The notes below the pieces were generated by a model. That model did not search any database. It was not told the DNA's origin and was given only the letters and a program-made list of their open reading frames with translations. Below, piece by piece: positions 11,297-21,949 of a DNA stretch of 64,000 nt. This DNA comes from Corylus avellana (lineage: Eukaryota; Streptophyta; Magnoliopsida; Fagales; Betulaceae), in contig NC_081547.1 of the NCBI RefSeq assembly GCF_901000735.1, positions 14,552,739 through 14,616,738 of the forward strand, given 5' to 3'. Position 1 is the first letter of the stretch. Every line of letters begins with the position of its first letter. The position numbers were made by a program, and so were the translations under genes.

Positions 11297-11338
11297 AATG
11301 TCAAGAAGTTGTTTTTCTTTCTTTGGCTTTACTAACCT

Positions 11339-12019
11339 TTAAGAGAAGGGTGGTGCATTCACCTTCTCCGTTTTATTTACCTTGGATTTTGAGGCTTCAT
11401 CTGGAGATGCTTGAGCTATCTCTTTAGTTCCTATGAGCTTGCCATTTCTGAGAGTTGTGGTGGCTTTCAATTGCTGGTGATCGCCTGGATTAGGTATTAT
11501 TTGGGATGGAAATTCACCCTGCTTTCTTTCCCTCAGCTCCTTAGCCATTTGCCCCATTTGTACTTCCAGTCTTTGAATAGCTTGCTCGTTCTTTGCACTA
11601 GCTTGTTGTTGCACAAGCATAAATTGTTGTACTAGACTTTCCAGGTCATTCTTCTTCGGCTCCTGAATTGGTTGGACTGCTTGTTGGAGACTCCTCTGCT
11701 GCCCTTGAGGGTTTAGAGCATTCCGATTGTTACTCCATGAGAAATTAGGTTGGTTGCGCCACCCTGGATTGTAGGTGTTGGAGTATAGATTGTTCTTGGG
11801 AGGGTAATTGTTTTGTACCACACAGTTCGCCTGCTCTTGATCTGCAAATGGATACAAAGGACAAGTCTTAGTGGTGTGATCAACATGAGAACAAATGGCA
11901 CATACTTGGAGTTGTGCGTCTTGTTGAATAGGTGAGATGTTCTGAGCAGTCATGGCTTTGAAAGTCATTTCTAGCTTTCTTTCCATAATAGCCATCTGAT
12001 TTGGAGATCCACCATTTAG
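11339..12019 (-). pseudogene. gag: Element A gag, nucleocapsid half
   Basis: This part contains a CX2CX4HX4C zinc knuckle (CAICSHVDHTTKTC), the usual RNA-binding motif of nucleocapsid. Downstream is an N/W/Q-rich stretch (NPGWRNQPNFSW) and a coiled-coil-like segment with VQMGQMAKELRERKQG. The open frame extends to 12046, but its first residues come from the LTR of element B. Without B the reading continues into the gag N-terminal half at 17348, through the sequence TGAAC/CTAAATGG. Element E carries the uninterrupted equivalent at 39130-39700. Confidence 0.88.
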
Positions 12020-12024
12020 GTTCA

Positions 12025-13265
12025 TGTTAAGTGCTAAAATATTCATATGTTTAGCCCTTAATTTACATGTTTAATCCTTTAGTTTTAGTTAATTTATACT
12101 ATTTTAGTTCTTTTATGTGTTTTCCATGCTTTTGTAGGCTTTTGGAAGAAAATGAAGTAAATCTGGAAGATTTGGACTCAAAAAGAGAATTTTGAAAACG
12201 TTGGAGTTTCTGGTAGTGTGATCGATCGCACACGGGTTGTGATCGATCGTACCTTGGCGCTGGAGAATTCTAGAAGCTATGGATAGACTCCCTTTCCTTC
12301 CATATTAGGGTTTTCTAAGTCCCACTTGTAATAGGACTAAAACCCTATGAATTTTCTAGGTTTACTAGTGTAACAAAGACTTCTAAAGCCCTATAAATAA
12401 ACGTCTAAACCTTGAGAATAATCAAGCTGGAAGAGGCACAACTTTGGGGGGAGGAATTGTAGGCTACCTTTCGGTTCTTTCTTTCCTTTTTCTCTTTTAG
12501 TTTTATTTTTATTTTTATTTTGTATAACTAATTTATTTAGTAGGGCTAGATTGAAGCTCTAGTTATATTTAGTTGATATTCAATATTGGCGACCTTGTGA
12601 TGATCTTGTTGTGATATCTAACTTGATTAATGCATGCTTTCAGGAATTCCTCATCTGTGTCTGCCTGATTAATATATGCATGTGGTATGGACTAGTTAGT
12701 TAAATCAATTTGGATGACCGAGTCCTGGGTTTAACATAAGTAACAAAAGCAATCCACACCAGGTTATTGGGTTAATCAACATGGGGAGCTAAGAGTATAC
12801 ACGCATGCCCTAGGCCTCATGTGTTTGTCGATTTCCATAGAATATATGCCTTCCTAAAGAACAAGTTAGTATACACCCATGCTAAATCCTTTAGGAAAGA
12901 AAAGAGTTAAAGTATACACCCATGCCTAACTCGTTGCTTAGGGAAATCTATAGCTTAAGGAGTATACACCCATGCCCTTAGGTTGACAAACATTATATAT
13001 ACATAACATGATCAAAACATTAGCATATTGACATATTATCTAAATATAATTAGTGGTGGATATCAAAGCCCTACCTTTTTATCATCAACTCAAATTCAAT
13101 CTTTTGTTTAATTTTACTTTGGGAATTTATTTTATACAAAATTCAGCAATCCTCGCGGGAATGACCCCGTATTTGCACACTATACTACTATGTTGACCTC
13201 GTGCACTTGTAGGTATAACATCCAATTATTTGCCTATTAATTTAGGTAGGCAATTGTGAACAACA
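12025..13265 (+). repeat. Element B 5' LTR
   Basis: It runs from TGTTAAGTGC to GAACAACA, 1241 bp. U3 carries GATCGATCG motifs (about 12220-12260) and a TTAGGGTTTT telobox-like sequence. The TATA box (CTATAAATAA) is at 12391-12400. Four copies of AGTATACACCCATGCC or close variants follow between about 12788 and 12976. Confidence 0.93.
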
Positions 13266-13271
13266 AGTTTT

Positions 13272-13290
13272 TGACACCGTTGCTGGGGAT
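13272..13290 (+). other. Element B primer-binding site (tRNA-Asp type)
   Basis: TGACACCGTTGCTGGGGAT matches the plant tRNA-Asp 3' end complement (TGGCGCCGTTGCCGGGGA) with three transitions. It starts six bases after the LTR end. Confidence 0.85.
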
Positions 13291-13719
13291 TGCGGCAAAT
13301 TTTGTTTAGAATTAATTTCCTTTAGTTGTGTTATTTTAATTTTCAATTTTAAATTTTGTTTTCTTTCTCTATTTTAATTTTGTTTTAAATTTTTCTGTTT
13401 TTCTAATTTTTTCCACAATTCCTGTTTTGCCTCTAGAGGTGTGCTCGAGCACCCAACTAGGGCAATCGAGCACACCAGTGTGATTGAGCGCACCTCATGG
13501 TGCGATCGATCATGGTGCGATCGATCGCACATCCAGAGAGCAGCACAGTACTGTACTAACTATAGATCTGATTTTTTCTTTTGTTTCATGCCGGGTCATT
13601 CGAATCTGCATATTCGTAAGTTTTTATTTTTAATTTTGTTTTTATTTCCCTTTTAATTTTAACTTCTTTTTGTTATTTTATTTTATTTTCACACATGTGG
13701 GGAGGCGTTCTGACACCCC
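13291..13719 (+). other. Element B leader
   Basis: T-rich sequence with a CGATCG-type motif cluster at 13440-13530. No coding sequence is recognised; the open frame at 13441-13656 reflects the motif. Confidence 0.6.
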
Positions 13720-14133
13720 ATGGACCATGTTAGAGAATATCCTTCAATAAGACAAATTTCTAACAAACTTTTTGGGCATAAGAACACATTGTTCTCTAGA
13801 CCAAGGAACGGCCACTATTTTGATTCCTGTAACCCAACATGGAGCCAACAGTCCAATCTCTCATGGCAAACTCAAGCTCTCGGAATTCATGCTCAACAAT
13901 CTCATGGACTGCAACATCACTCATATCAGCAATTCTATGATCATGTATATTCCTCTCAATCAGCTCCACAACAACAATGTCAGGCTGAACCACCTTCTCT
14001 TATAGATATGGTAAATACATTGATTAAGACTACACAACAAGCATCTGAGGAGATGAAGACCTACCTCAACCCGAAAGGCAATAGTCTCAAAGAAGAAGAA
14101 GCAGATCAAGAGGAGCCGTCTTCCACCTACTAG
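13720..14133 (+). CDS. Element B ORF1: capsid-less Gag-like protein
   Basis: A 137-residue product begins MDHVREYPS and contains NPTWSQQSNLSW, a Q/H-rich stretch, then LIDMVNTLIKTTQQASEEM and an acidic end. The NPxW...NxSW stretch and the following helix resemble the region just after the zinc knuckle in the Gag of element A. The knuckle itself is intact in the relatives F (CSCCHDPYHSVREC) and L (CSYCSNPYHSSGIC); B keeps only its last part. No capsid domain is present. A TAG ends the frame at 14131-14133 and open sequence continues to ORF2, so the two may once have been one gene. Function is inferred, probably RNA binding. Confidence 0.55.
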   Translation: MDHVREYPSIRQISNKLFGHKNTLFSRPRNGHYFDSCNPTWSQQSNLSWQTQALGIHAQQSHGLQHHSYQQFYDHVYSSQSAPQQQCQAEPPSLIDMVNTLIKTTQQASEEMKTYLNPKGNSLKEEEADQEEPSSTY

Positions 14134-14292
14134 CCTCCACAATACCAAGAAGAGGAGCCATCTCCCATATATGATCATTTGAATTCTTCTCCACATCAAC
14201 AATATCAAGAAGAACCACCTCATCCAAAAAGGTCTGCCTTAGAAGAAGCAGTTGTTGCCTTAGAAAAATAGTATGCTGACTTTACAAAACAT

Positions 14293-14868
14293 GTGGTAGC
14301 TCATCTTAGCCACATGGAGGAAAGAGAGCAATCATTTGAATGGATGGAGGCCCACCTCATGCAAAATTCAGATACATTTAAAGAAGAAGAAGAAGAAGAA
14401 GAAGAGTGTCAAAGTGAGTTGGTGGCCAATCCTTATGAGCATTACATGGAGAAGGCGTGCACCTACTATCATGAGCAAGTTGTCACATTGACAAGAGAAG
14501 AGGTGGTTGAAAATCAAGTGGAAGAGGGGAATGGGGATCAAACCAAAGTTCTAGAGGAGCTACATCGGGAAAAGGAAGAGGGCACTGAAACTTATTCAAC
14601 ATCTATTCCCGAATTCCTAAGAATCCAAGAGAGAAGTTTGTTGGGGCTATGTGATGAGCAAATTGAGGACATCAAGATAGATGAATTCCCTGAGTATTGT
14701 CCAGTTCACGATTCCCTCCCGGATGAGAAGCTATTGGAGAAAACTCAAATTGGTCCTCCCCGATCTATAGACACTCAGAAGCATCTTGCAGCAGAAAAGA
14801 TTCATTCCCTTTGGTGCAAGAGAAGGAAAGATTTGTGCTTCAAGTTTAAAGTACTACCGTCTGGCTGA
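14293..14868 (+). CDS. Element B ORF2: acidic protein
   Basis: A 191-residue product very rich in Glu: a run of E after TFKEE, then CQSELVANPYEHYMEKACTY, VVENQVEEG, and LPDEKLLEKTQIG near the end. Element F carries a clear homologue on the minus strand (33258-33692) with the same order of blocks, for example ANPNEHYMEEECTYYH. No enzyme motif is seen. Retention of an open frame in two elements suggests a real product. It ends next to the two-hairpin block at 14859-14904, whose first hairpin overlaps the last codons. Confidence 0.5.
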   Translation: MVAHLSHMEEREQSFEWMEAHLMQNSDTFKEEEEEEEECQSELVANPYEHYMEKACTYYHEQVVTLTREEVVENQVEEGNGDQTKVLEELHREKEEGTETYSTSIPEFLRIQERSLLGLCDEQIEDIKIDEFPEYCPVHDSLPDEKLLEKTQIGPPRSIDTQKHLAAEKIHSLWCKRRKDLCFKFKVLPSG

Positions 14869-14904
14869 AGACGTTAAACTTAGCACTCATGGGAGGCACC
14901 CCAT
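14859..14904 (+). promoter_or_regulatory. Two-hairpin RNA block after ORF2 (element B)
   Basis: GTCTGGCTGAAGAC (stem GTCT/AGAC) at 14859-14872 and ATGGGAGGCACCCCAT (stem ATGGG/CCCAT) at 14889-14904. The same block occurs after the last pol codons of element E (43585-43628) and twice in element F (32376-32421, 33122-33167). A partial second copy (CACCCCATAG) is at 15299-15308. Role unknown. Confidence 0.6.
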
Positions 14905-16081
14905 AGCATATCCTTTTTATTTTGTTGTTTGTGTTATTTTACTTATATTTTGTTTTTGTTTTACTATGTGTTTTATTTTACTTTAGTGTTTGAGTGTTTC
15001 AAGTCCCTGGTCATTTTTGTTACATTCTGTTACTGCAATCGAACACACCCTGAGTGCGATCGAGCGCAGTAACCAAATTTTGGTTGTTTTACATTTTGTC
15101 AGTACGATTTAGCGCACCATGCGTGCGTTCGAGTGCACATCACCCACACACGCACACCATTACGTGAGTGCGATCGAGCGCACCATGCGTGCGATCAAGA
15201 GCACTCGGGCAGAAGGCCATGTGACCTATTTTAGGTCACTGTTTCCCCACTTTCACCTCATACCCCTACAACGCATTACTTCACACCCCCCATCACCTGC
15301 ACCCCATAGTTTATCTTTTTATTTTGTTTAGTGTGTTTTCAATTAATCTTTTTATTTATGTTTAGTTTTGTTTCTTTTTATTGTTTTTGTGTTTTCTTCT
15401 TTTGTAGGGACAAGTGTGCTTCAATTCAAGTTTGGGGGTGTGCTATGAGCCATGCTTTCTAAGACTATTTCGTCCATCTCCCGGGTACACTCTTTCCTTA
15501 ATTTAGAAACATTGGGGACAATGTGTCATTTAAGTTTGGGGGTATGGGCACACATGTTGTTCACACACACTTTGTCCCAATTTCGTGTTATTTGTTTTGT
15601 GTGTTTGTTTTTATGCATGTTCATGTTGCCCTAAAAATTTGGTTAATCTGGAAGAATTGTGGTTTGAATTCATCAGTGAGCTTAAACTTTTGAGCACATG
15701 ATCTGATGAGAGAATTTGATAGATTGATTACTTGTTTAGGACAGTTGAAAAATCACATGTTTGATGTTATCACACAAGCACATTAGCACATAATTTGTGA
15801 GGTATGACAAGAAGTCTGATGTGTGTGTTTTTGTATCTTGGGTGAATTGGATGCCTTACTAAATGGACATTTTGGCATATATATATGATAATTGATAATC
15901 TTTTCACTGAGTTACTGGACCTCTTGCCTCAAAGCATTGAGTATTTACATCAAAAGGTGAAAATTTTCGATTTGATTGATGTCATGATTAGTTTGGTTTT
16001 GTAGCCTTTTTGTTTTTTGTTTTTTATTTTGTTTTTAGTTTTGTATTGCTAAGCGACTAGCAATATGTAAGTTTGGGGGTG
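14905..16081 (+). other. Element B 3' untranslated region with three purine tracts
   Basis: No gene is recognised. CGATCG-type motifs occupy 15040-15200. Three copies of AAGTTTGGGGGTRTG lie at 15428-15442, 15532-15546 and 16069-16081; the last is the PPT next to the 3' LTR. Each is preceded by a GGGAC-type sequence. Confidence 0.8.
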
Positions 16082-17342
16082 TATTAAGTGCTAAAATATT
16101 CATATTTTTAGCCCTTAACTTTCATGTTTAATCCCTTAGTTTTAGTTAATTTATACTATTTTAGTTCTTTTATTTGTTTTCCATGCTTTTGTAGGCTTTT
16201 GGAAGAAAAGGAAGTAAATCTGGAAGATTTGGGCTCAAAAAGAGAATTTTGGAAAAGTTGGAGTTTCTGGTAGTGTGATCGATCGTAGATGACTTGTGAT
16301 CGATCGCACATGGGTGGCGATCGATTGCACCTGTGCGCTGGAGAATTCTAGAAGCTGCGGACAGACTCCCTTTCCTTCCATATTAGGGTTTTCCAAGTCC
16401 CACTTGTAATAGGACTAAAACCCTGTGAATTTTCTAGGTTTACTAGTGTAACGAGGACTTCTAAAGTCCTATGAATAGACCTCTAAACCTTAAAAATAAT
16501 CAAGCTGGAAGAAACACAACTTTTAAGGGAGGAATTGGAGCCTACCTTTTGGTTATTTCTTTCCTTTTTCTCTTTTAGTTTTATTTTTATTTTTATTATG
16601 TGTAACTAATTTATTTAGTAGGGTTGGATTGAAGCCCTAGTTATATTTAGTTGATATTCAATATCGGCGCCCATGTAATGATCTTGTTGTGATATCTAAC
16701 TTGATTAATGCCTGCTTTCATGAATTCCTCATATGTGTGTGCATGATTAACATATGCATGTGGTATGGACTAGTTAGTTAAATCAATTTGGATGACCGAG
16801 TCCTGGGTTTAACATAAGTAACAAAAGTAATCCACACCGGGTTCTTGGATTAATCAACATGGGGAACCGGGAGTATACACCCATGCCCTAGGCCTCATGT
16901 GTTTCTCGATTTCCATAGAATATATGATTTCCTTAAGAACAAGTTAGTATATACCCATGCTAAATCCTTTAGGAAAGAAAAGAGTTAGAGTATACACCCA
17001 TGCCTAACTTGTTGCTTAGGGAAATCTATATCTTAAGGAGTATACACCCATGCCCTTAGGTTGACAAACATTAGATATACATAACATGATCAAAACATTG
17101 GCATATTGGCATATTATCTAAATATAATTAGTGGTGGATATCAAAGCCCTATCTTTTTATCATCAACTCAAATTCAATCTTTTGTTTTATTTTACTTTGG
17201 AAATTTATTTTAGACAAAATTCAGCAATCCTCGTGGGAATTCACTGTATTTTCACACTATACTACTATGTTGACCTCGTGCACTTGAGGGGAAAACATCC
17301 AATTATTTGCCTATTAATTTAGGTAGGTAATTGTGAACTACA
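16082..17342 (+). repeat. Element B 3' LTR
   Basis: 1261 bp, starting TATTAAGTGC (TG mutated to TA) and ending GAACTACA. It follows the PPT directly and is followed by the GTTCA target copy. The TATA box is altered (CTATGAATAG near 16468). Four copies of the AGTATACACCCATGCC motif are present. Confidence 0.93.
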
Positions 17343-17347
17343 GTTCA

Positions 17348-18170
17348 CTTAAGACATGCCTTTACTTTTTACTTCTCTCCTTCCTCTGGAACAAAATTGT
17401 TGGGAGTGCTCTCTTAGTGTTTCGAAGAGGTCCATGGCTTCCTCACTACTCTTTTCCATAAGTGCACCTCCACAAGTTGAATCAATCATCCCTTTGTTAG
17501 TGTCATCTAACCCTTCATAAAAATTTGTACCTGATCATCTTGAGGGATGTTGTGATGTGGGCACTTCAGAAGCAGTGCATTGAAGCGGTCTCATGCCTCG
17601 TAGAAAAGATCTCCATCTCTTTGTTGGAAAGTTTGAAGTTCCCTTTCAAGCTGCCTTGTCTTTTGAGCTGGGAAAAACTTCTTTAGGAACTTAGTGGCTA
17701 GCTCTTCCCAAGTATCGATGGAATCTGCAGGCAAGGAATTATACCACAATTTAGTATTATCTTTCAAAGAAAAAGGAAAATGGACTAACCTGAGTCTGTC
17801 CAAAGTTAGGCCTTGTATGTGCTGAAGCTTGCATAGATCAAAGAATTCCATAGGATGCAAGTTAGGATCCTCAGTAGCTATGCCCTTGAAGTCAGTCAAT
17901 GCATTAAGCATCTATGGGGATATATAATAATTGCCTTCTACCTCCAGTTGATAGGCTATGCATGATGGCTGGTTGAGGTTTTTTGGGATGAAAGCTTGTT
18001 TCATTGGTCTTTACACTAGTGGTGGGTTCTCCTGCAGATCTTCCATTGTTTCCTCAACTTCCTCCTCTTCTTCTGTGTCTGAGTTGTCTCTAGGCCTTTG
18101 TCAAATTGTCCGCTCAATTTCGGGATTGAGTGGAAGGATGATTGAGTCTTGAGATCGACAACCTTGCTTA
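17348..18170 (-). pseudogene. gag: Element A gag, capsid half
   Basis: The best block (17911-17591) reads MLNALTDFKGIATEDPNLH, then FFDLCKLQHIQGLTLDRLRL, LWYNSLPADSIDTWEELATKF and QQRDGDLFYEA. This is the Retrotrans_gag (capsid) domain of Athila-type elements and matches element E at 38580-38890. Downstream residues (CPHHNIPQDDQVQIF) are readable across stops. Upstream to about 18170 the N-terminal region lines up with the E sequence just right of 38307. Element B separates this half from the nucleocapsid half. Confidence 0.88.
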
Positions 18171-18455
18171 AGTTGATTTGCCTTTGCAGTCACAGCAGCT
18201 TTAGTGCTGCTGTCCGGATGCTCCCTAGAACTGCGCTCAATCGCAGCTTAGTGCGCTCCATCGCACTCGGCCTCCGCTCGATCGCAGTAACAAAATGTAG
18301 GTGCCGCAATCTGAAACAAAATAGAAAACATAAAAATTTAAAAAAAAAAAAAAAAAACGAAAAATATTTTTGATGTTTGATAAAAACAGAATTAAAAATT
18401 AAAAATTAAAATAACAAAGATAAAGGAAAATAATTCTAAACAAAATTTGCCACAA
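18171..18455 (-). other. Element A leader
   Basis: Short leader between PBS and gag with CGATCG-type motifs (18220-18290) and an A-rich tract at 18335-18365. No coding sequence is seen. Confidence 0.6.
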
Positions 18456-18473
18456 TCACCGGCAACAGCGCCA
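18456..18473 (-). other. Element A primer-binding site (tRNA-Asp type)
   Basis: The minus strand reads TGGCGCTGTTGCCGGTGA, 16 of 18 bases identical to the tRNA-Asp complement. It lies six bases inside the 5' LTR edge at 18480. Confidence 0.9.
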
Positions 18474-18479
18474 AAACAT

Positions 18480-19854
18480 TGTTGTGCAAATATCTACCTA
18501 AATTATTAGGCAAATAATTGTACGTTTTACTCGCAAGTGCACAAGATCAATATTGTAGTATATGGTGCATGTACCAAATCATTCCCACAAGAATTGCTAA
18601 ATTTTGCTTCAAATGAATTCCGTAAGTAAAACAAAACAAAGATTGATTTTGAGTTGATAATAATAAAGAGGTAGGGCTTTGATATCCACCATTGATCATG
18701 CTTATATAATATAACAATATGCTAACGCTTTGATCAAGTTATGCATACCTAATGTTTGTCAACCTAAGGGCATGGGTGTATACTCCTTAAGCTATAGATT
18801 TCCCTAAGCAACGAGTTAGGCATGGGTGTATACTCTAACTCTTTTATTTCTTAAAGAATTTAGCATGGGTGTATACTAAGTTGTTCTTTAAGAAAGCATT
18901 AATCTATTGAAATCGACAAACACATGCAACCTAGTGCATGGGGTATACTACCAGTTTTTCATGTTGATTAACCCAAGAACCCGGTGTGAATTTCTTTTGT
19001 TACTCTTATTAAACTTAAGACTTCGTGATCCAAATTGATTTAATTAACTAATACATAACACATGCATATATTGATCAGACAAACACATATGAGGAATTCA
19101 TGAAACAAGAATTAATCAAGTTAAATATCGCAACATGATCATCACAAAGGTACCAATATTGAAATATTAAATAAGCATAATTAGGGCTACAATCTAGCCC
19201 TACTAAGAAATTTAGTTACACATGAGTTTGATGTTGAACATCTTCATAAAATAAAATAGAAAGGAAAAGAATAAACCCGAAACTTGAACTTGAAGAGCTC
19301 CAATTCTTCTCCTTGGAAATTGTGTGTCTATTCTAAAGGTTTAAGGGTCTATTTATAGGCCTTAGGAATACTCTAGAAACGCTAAAAACCGTAGGGTTTT
19401 AGCCCTAGTTCGCACAAGGCTTCAAAACCCTAAAATAAACATTTTCCGTAAAAAGGCTACGGCTAGCTTACTTCTCACGCACGGGTGCGCTCGATCGCAT
19501 GCTGTGTGCTATCGATTGCAAGATTGCGATCAATTGTCTATGCTAGGCGCTCGATCGCAAGTACGATTGTGGCTGCTTCTTGTGCGCACGAGCACACGCC
19601 TTGAGCTCGTCTTGGTCCTTGCCTGTAGTGCGCTCGATTGCAGCTCCACTACGATCGATCGCACTACTAAAGCCTACAGCTTTTCCCAAAATTGCTCTTT
19701 AAACCCGATACTTATGAAATTGCTACCTTTTCTTCCAAAAGCCTACAAAAACAAAGAAAAAACATAAAAGAACTAAAATGGCATAAACGAACAAAACTAA
19801 GGAATTAACAAATATAAGTTAAGGGCTAAAATATGAATATTTTGGCACTTACCA
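18480..19854 (-). repeat. Element A 5' LTR
   Basis: 1375 bp, the same length as the 3' LTR. The minus-strand start is TGGTAAGTGCC (one change from consensus). The TATA box is at 19349-19358 (CTATAAATAG on the minus strand). CGATCG motifs in U3 lie at 19490-19680. Three intact GCATGGGTGTATACT copies and one shortened copy lie between 18770 and 18955. It would have driven transcription of A leftwards. Confidence 0.93.
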
Positions 19855-20164
19855 ATTGCGATGATGACTACTCTCATGATGGCTAAGACCATCAGAGTGG
19901 TTACTGTGATCTCCCTTTTCTTCTGAATGTTCATTCCAATTTACTTCGGACTGGGATTGTGTTGGAAAATGACGATGTAACTCCTTGTTTTGCTGGAGTA
20001 AGAGAGTTACTTAAGCCTCCAAGGCCGTGATACACTCCCTGTCTCCTCTAGTTTGGGGAATAGGTGGCGGTCATTGGTTGTTTTGAATTGCTGACTCTTC
20101 ATGGCGAGCTTGACTTCTGGACGTTCACCATTGCGGAGTTTAATTTTGTAAGAACTAGAAGTCG
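19855..20164 (-). pseudogene. gag: Element D gag, N-terminal part
   Basis: The reverse-strand reading includes CITALEA, LLLQQNKELHRHFPTQSQSE and HSNHSDGLSHHESSHRN, a hydrophilic N-terminal Gag region with a short coiled-coil-like stretch. It continues across element A into 1697-441. A stop in the leucine-rich part shows decay. Confidence 0.6.
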
Positions 20165-20182
20165 TTCCTATAAACGATGCCA
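20165..20182 (-). other. Element D primer-binding site, decayed tRNA-Arg type
   Basis: The minus strand reads TGGCATCGTTTATAGGAA. The form usual in Tat-like plant elements is TGGCGCCGTCTGTGGGAA. The four differences are all transitions (C to T or G to A), as expected from deamination of methylated cytosines. Confidence 0.65.
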
Positions 20183-20185
20183 AAC

Positions 20186-20650
20186 TGTTAACACAGTTTC
20201 CGGCTTGGTGAACTCAAGGGGCAGAATTGTAATTCTGGATGCTGCTCCTTCAACCTACAAGATAAAAATAGGGTTAAGAGAATACACCATGGGTGTTTCC
20301 GGTGAATCCTCCTCCGATGCTAAAGTTAGCTTCTTTTTGAGTTCTGTATAGTATCTAGCGAGAATGAATCATGTACCTATAAGTGTTTGTACCCTTTTAT
20401 AGTTAGAATTGTGAGATATAGTTTGTAACTGTATATAGGATCTAGGATCCGGGAGTAACGGATGGAGGAGTTAATATTTCTGTTCTCTGGCCATTACAAG
20501 TAATTTGTAATTGTATATTTAACGCGTATCCCTTGTTTGGCGCATAACTGTCCGAGTAATCAATGTGAGTCTATGACTGATGCATAACCGACTAGGTGGT
20601 TTAATGCATGTCCGTTTACATTGAGCGTTCCCGACCGTGTTGGTCTCGAA
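20186..20650 (-). repeat. Element D 5' LTR (right edge uncertain)
   Basis: The left edge is TGTTAACACAG next to the PBS. A TATA box (AACTATAAAAGGGT, minus strand) is at 20391-20404. The LTR start on the right cannot be fixed; a MITE-like repeat begins near 20653. Confidence 0.6.
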
Positions 20651-20652
20651 CA

Positions 20653-21111
20653 AGCATTCTTGGCATGGCTGAAATGGCAGATCAATTGGTCTTTTACTAG
20701 GGCATTGGGCTTTATCATGGTGGGCCTATTGTGGTACTTTGGGCTTTCTTTTTTTCTTAGATCACTATGTCTGGGGCCCATGGGCCTTACCTCTGAGAAT
20801 ATGTGGAACAGGATATGGGCATGTGGTTTGTTGGCCATGGGACCTGGGACGAAGAAGAACAAATGAAGAAGAAAGAAGAGCATGAGAAAGAGAAGATGAG
20901 TTACATGAAAATATGTGAAAGGAGAGAGAAATGAGTTTTTTTTTTATATATTTTAATAAGCATAAGGATTGCTACAATTGTAATGTAGCGATCCTAATGT
21001 CTGAGAGAGATTTAGGGAGTCTGATGTGGGTGGCTTTTTGTGATTTTTTTTTGACATTTTCCCTAAATTTAGGGAAGGAAATCACATATAGGGAGTCTGT
21101 TGTGAATGCTC
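20653..21111. mobile_element. MITE-like element, degenerate
   Basis: The right end (GTCTGTTGTGAATGCT) and the left end (AGCATTCTTGGCATGGCT) form a loose terminal inverted repeat. The internal right half (GGATTGCTACAATT, then a TTTGTGATTTTTTTT stretch) matches the better preserved element at 21563-21949. Confidence 0.4.
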
Positions 21112-21562
21112 TAAGGGAGCTGCTGCTAATGCTTTTAGTGTGTCTGATATCTATAATATTTCAATACAAATCAAACACATATAATTTTGAATATTCGAAG
21201 AAAATACAGAGGAATAAATAATTTTTTTTTAATGAAAATTTGCTCCCATAGGTATACATGGTTTAAAATGAAAAGTATAAAGAAAAAAACAATAGCAAAA
21301 AGAATATCTAGATTCTAATTATCAACGTACATAAAACACAAAGATCCAACAAAGCAACAAAAATTTGCACTAAATAGAAACCCATTAACTTCGAATTCAA
21401 CCACCACAAAAAAATAAATAAATGAAAAAAATAAAGGAGGAAAGTGCTACAAAAAAAAAAAAAATTATGTATTTATTGTTCTCTTGAATGTTTCTTCTGG
21501 ATGCTCTTGATTTCACAATTCAAGATCTTTCAAACTAGAGAGAGGTAAATAACCAATCTTTA

Positions 21563-21949
21563 GAGTATTCCCAGCAGCTTCCTTGTCATTTTCTTTAAGT
21601 TTACGAAACCAAACTACTTTTTGCCCCCTTGTTCAAATACACTCCACAATAGCTTCCCTTTATAATTCCCTATAACATTAAAATATTATTTTTTTTACTT
21701 TTGTATTGTTTTTATATTCGTTTATTTTGCATAGGAAAGTGTGAGAGGAGAGAGAATATCATTTTATGATTATAATAAACAATGTGGATTGCTACAATTC
21801 AACCCAATACATTGGGTTCAACTGTAGTAATCCTAAGGTATAGGGAAGATATAGGGAAGCTGTTGTAGGTGAGTCTTTGTGATTTTTTTTGAAACTTTTC
21901 CTATGTGTAGGGAAGGGAAGCAACTTTAGGATAGCTGCTAAGAATGCTC
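21563..21949. mobile_element. MITE-like element with inverted ends
   Basis: Terminal inverted repeats GAGTATTCCCAGCAGCTT (21563-21580) and GAGCATTCTTAGCAGCTAT (reverse complement of 21931-21949) are similar over about 16 bases. It is 387 bp with no coding capacity. Target duplication is unclear (TTA/TAA-like flanks). The superfamily is not assigned. Confidence 0.55.

Larger units (their letters stand above)
12025..17342 (+). mobile_element. Element B: complete non-autonomous LTR retrotransposon
   Basis: This 5318-bp element is flanked by GTTCA (12020-12024 and 17343-17347) and lies in the gag of element A in the opposite direction. Order: 5' LTR 12025-13265, PBS 13272-13290, leader, ORF1 13720-14133, ORF2 14293-14868, two-hairpin block, motif clusters, three purine tracts, 3' LTR 16082-17342. 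It has no protease, RT or integrase, so it must have used enzymes from a relative such as A or E. LTR ends, PBS and PPT match theirs. About a dozen differences are visible between the first 210 bases of its two LTRs. Confidence 0.95.
1698..19854 (-). mobile_element. Element A: full-length Athila-like LTR retrotransposon
   Basis: This element is bounded by two 1375-bp LTRs (1698-3072 and 18480-19854) and by the 5-bp target duplication ATTGC (1693-1697 and 19855-19859). On the minus strand the order is 5' LTR, PBS (18456-18473), leader, gag, protease, RT, RNase H, integrase, post-pol ORF, 3' untranslated region, PPT (3073-3086) and 3' LTR. It contains two later insertions: solo LTR 7931-9277 and element B 12025-17342. 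Without them it is about 11.5 kb. By eye about 15-20 substitutions separate the first 220 bases of the two LTRs, so the insertion is not recent. RT, protease and integrase motifs (FMDxFSVFG, LLDLGAGVNLLPY) fit the Athila clade of Ty3/gypsy. It is now defective. Confidence 0.93.

Noticed and set aside
18330..18365. A-rich run as a LINE or SINE tail
   Set aside because: It lies in the leader of element A and no target duplication or LINE sequence adjoins it.
20064..20351. 95-codon plus-strand ORF
   Set aside because: Antisense across the element D gag start, PBS and LTR end; these noncoding signals explain the sequence.
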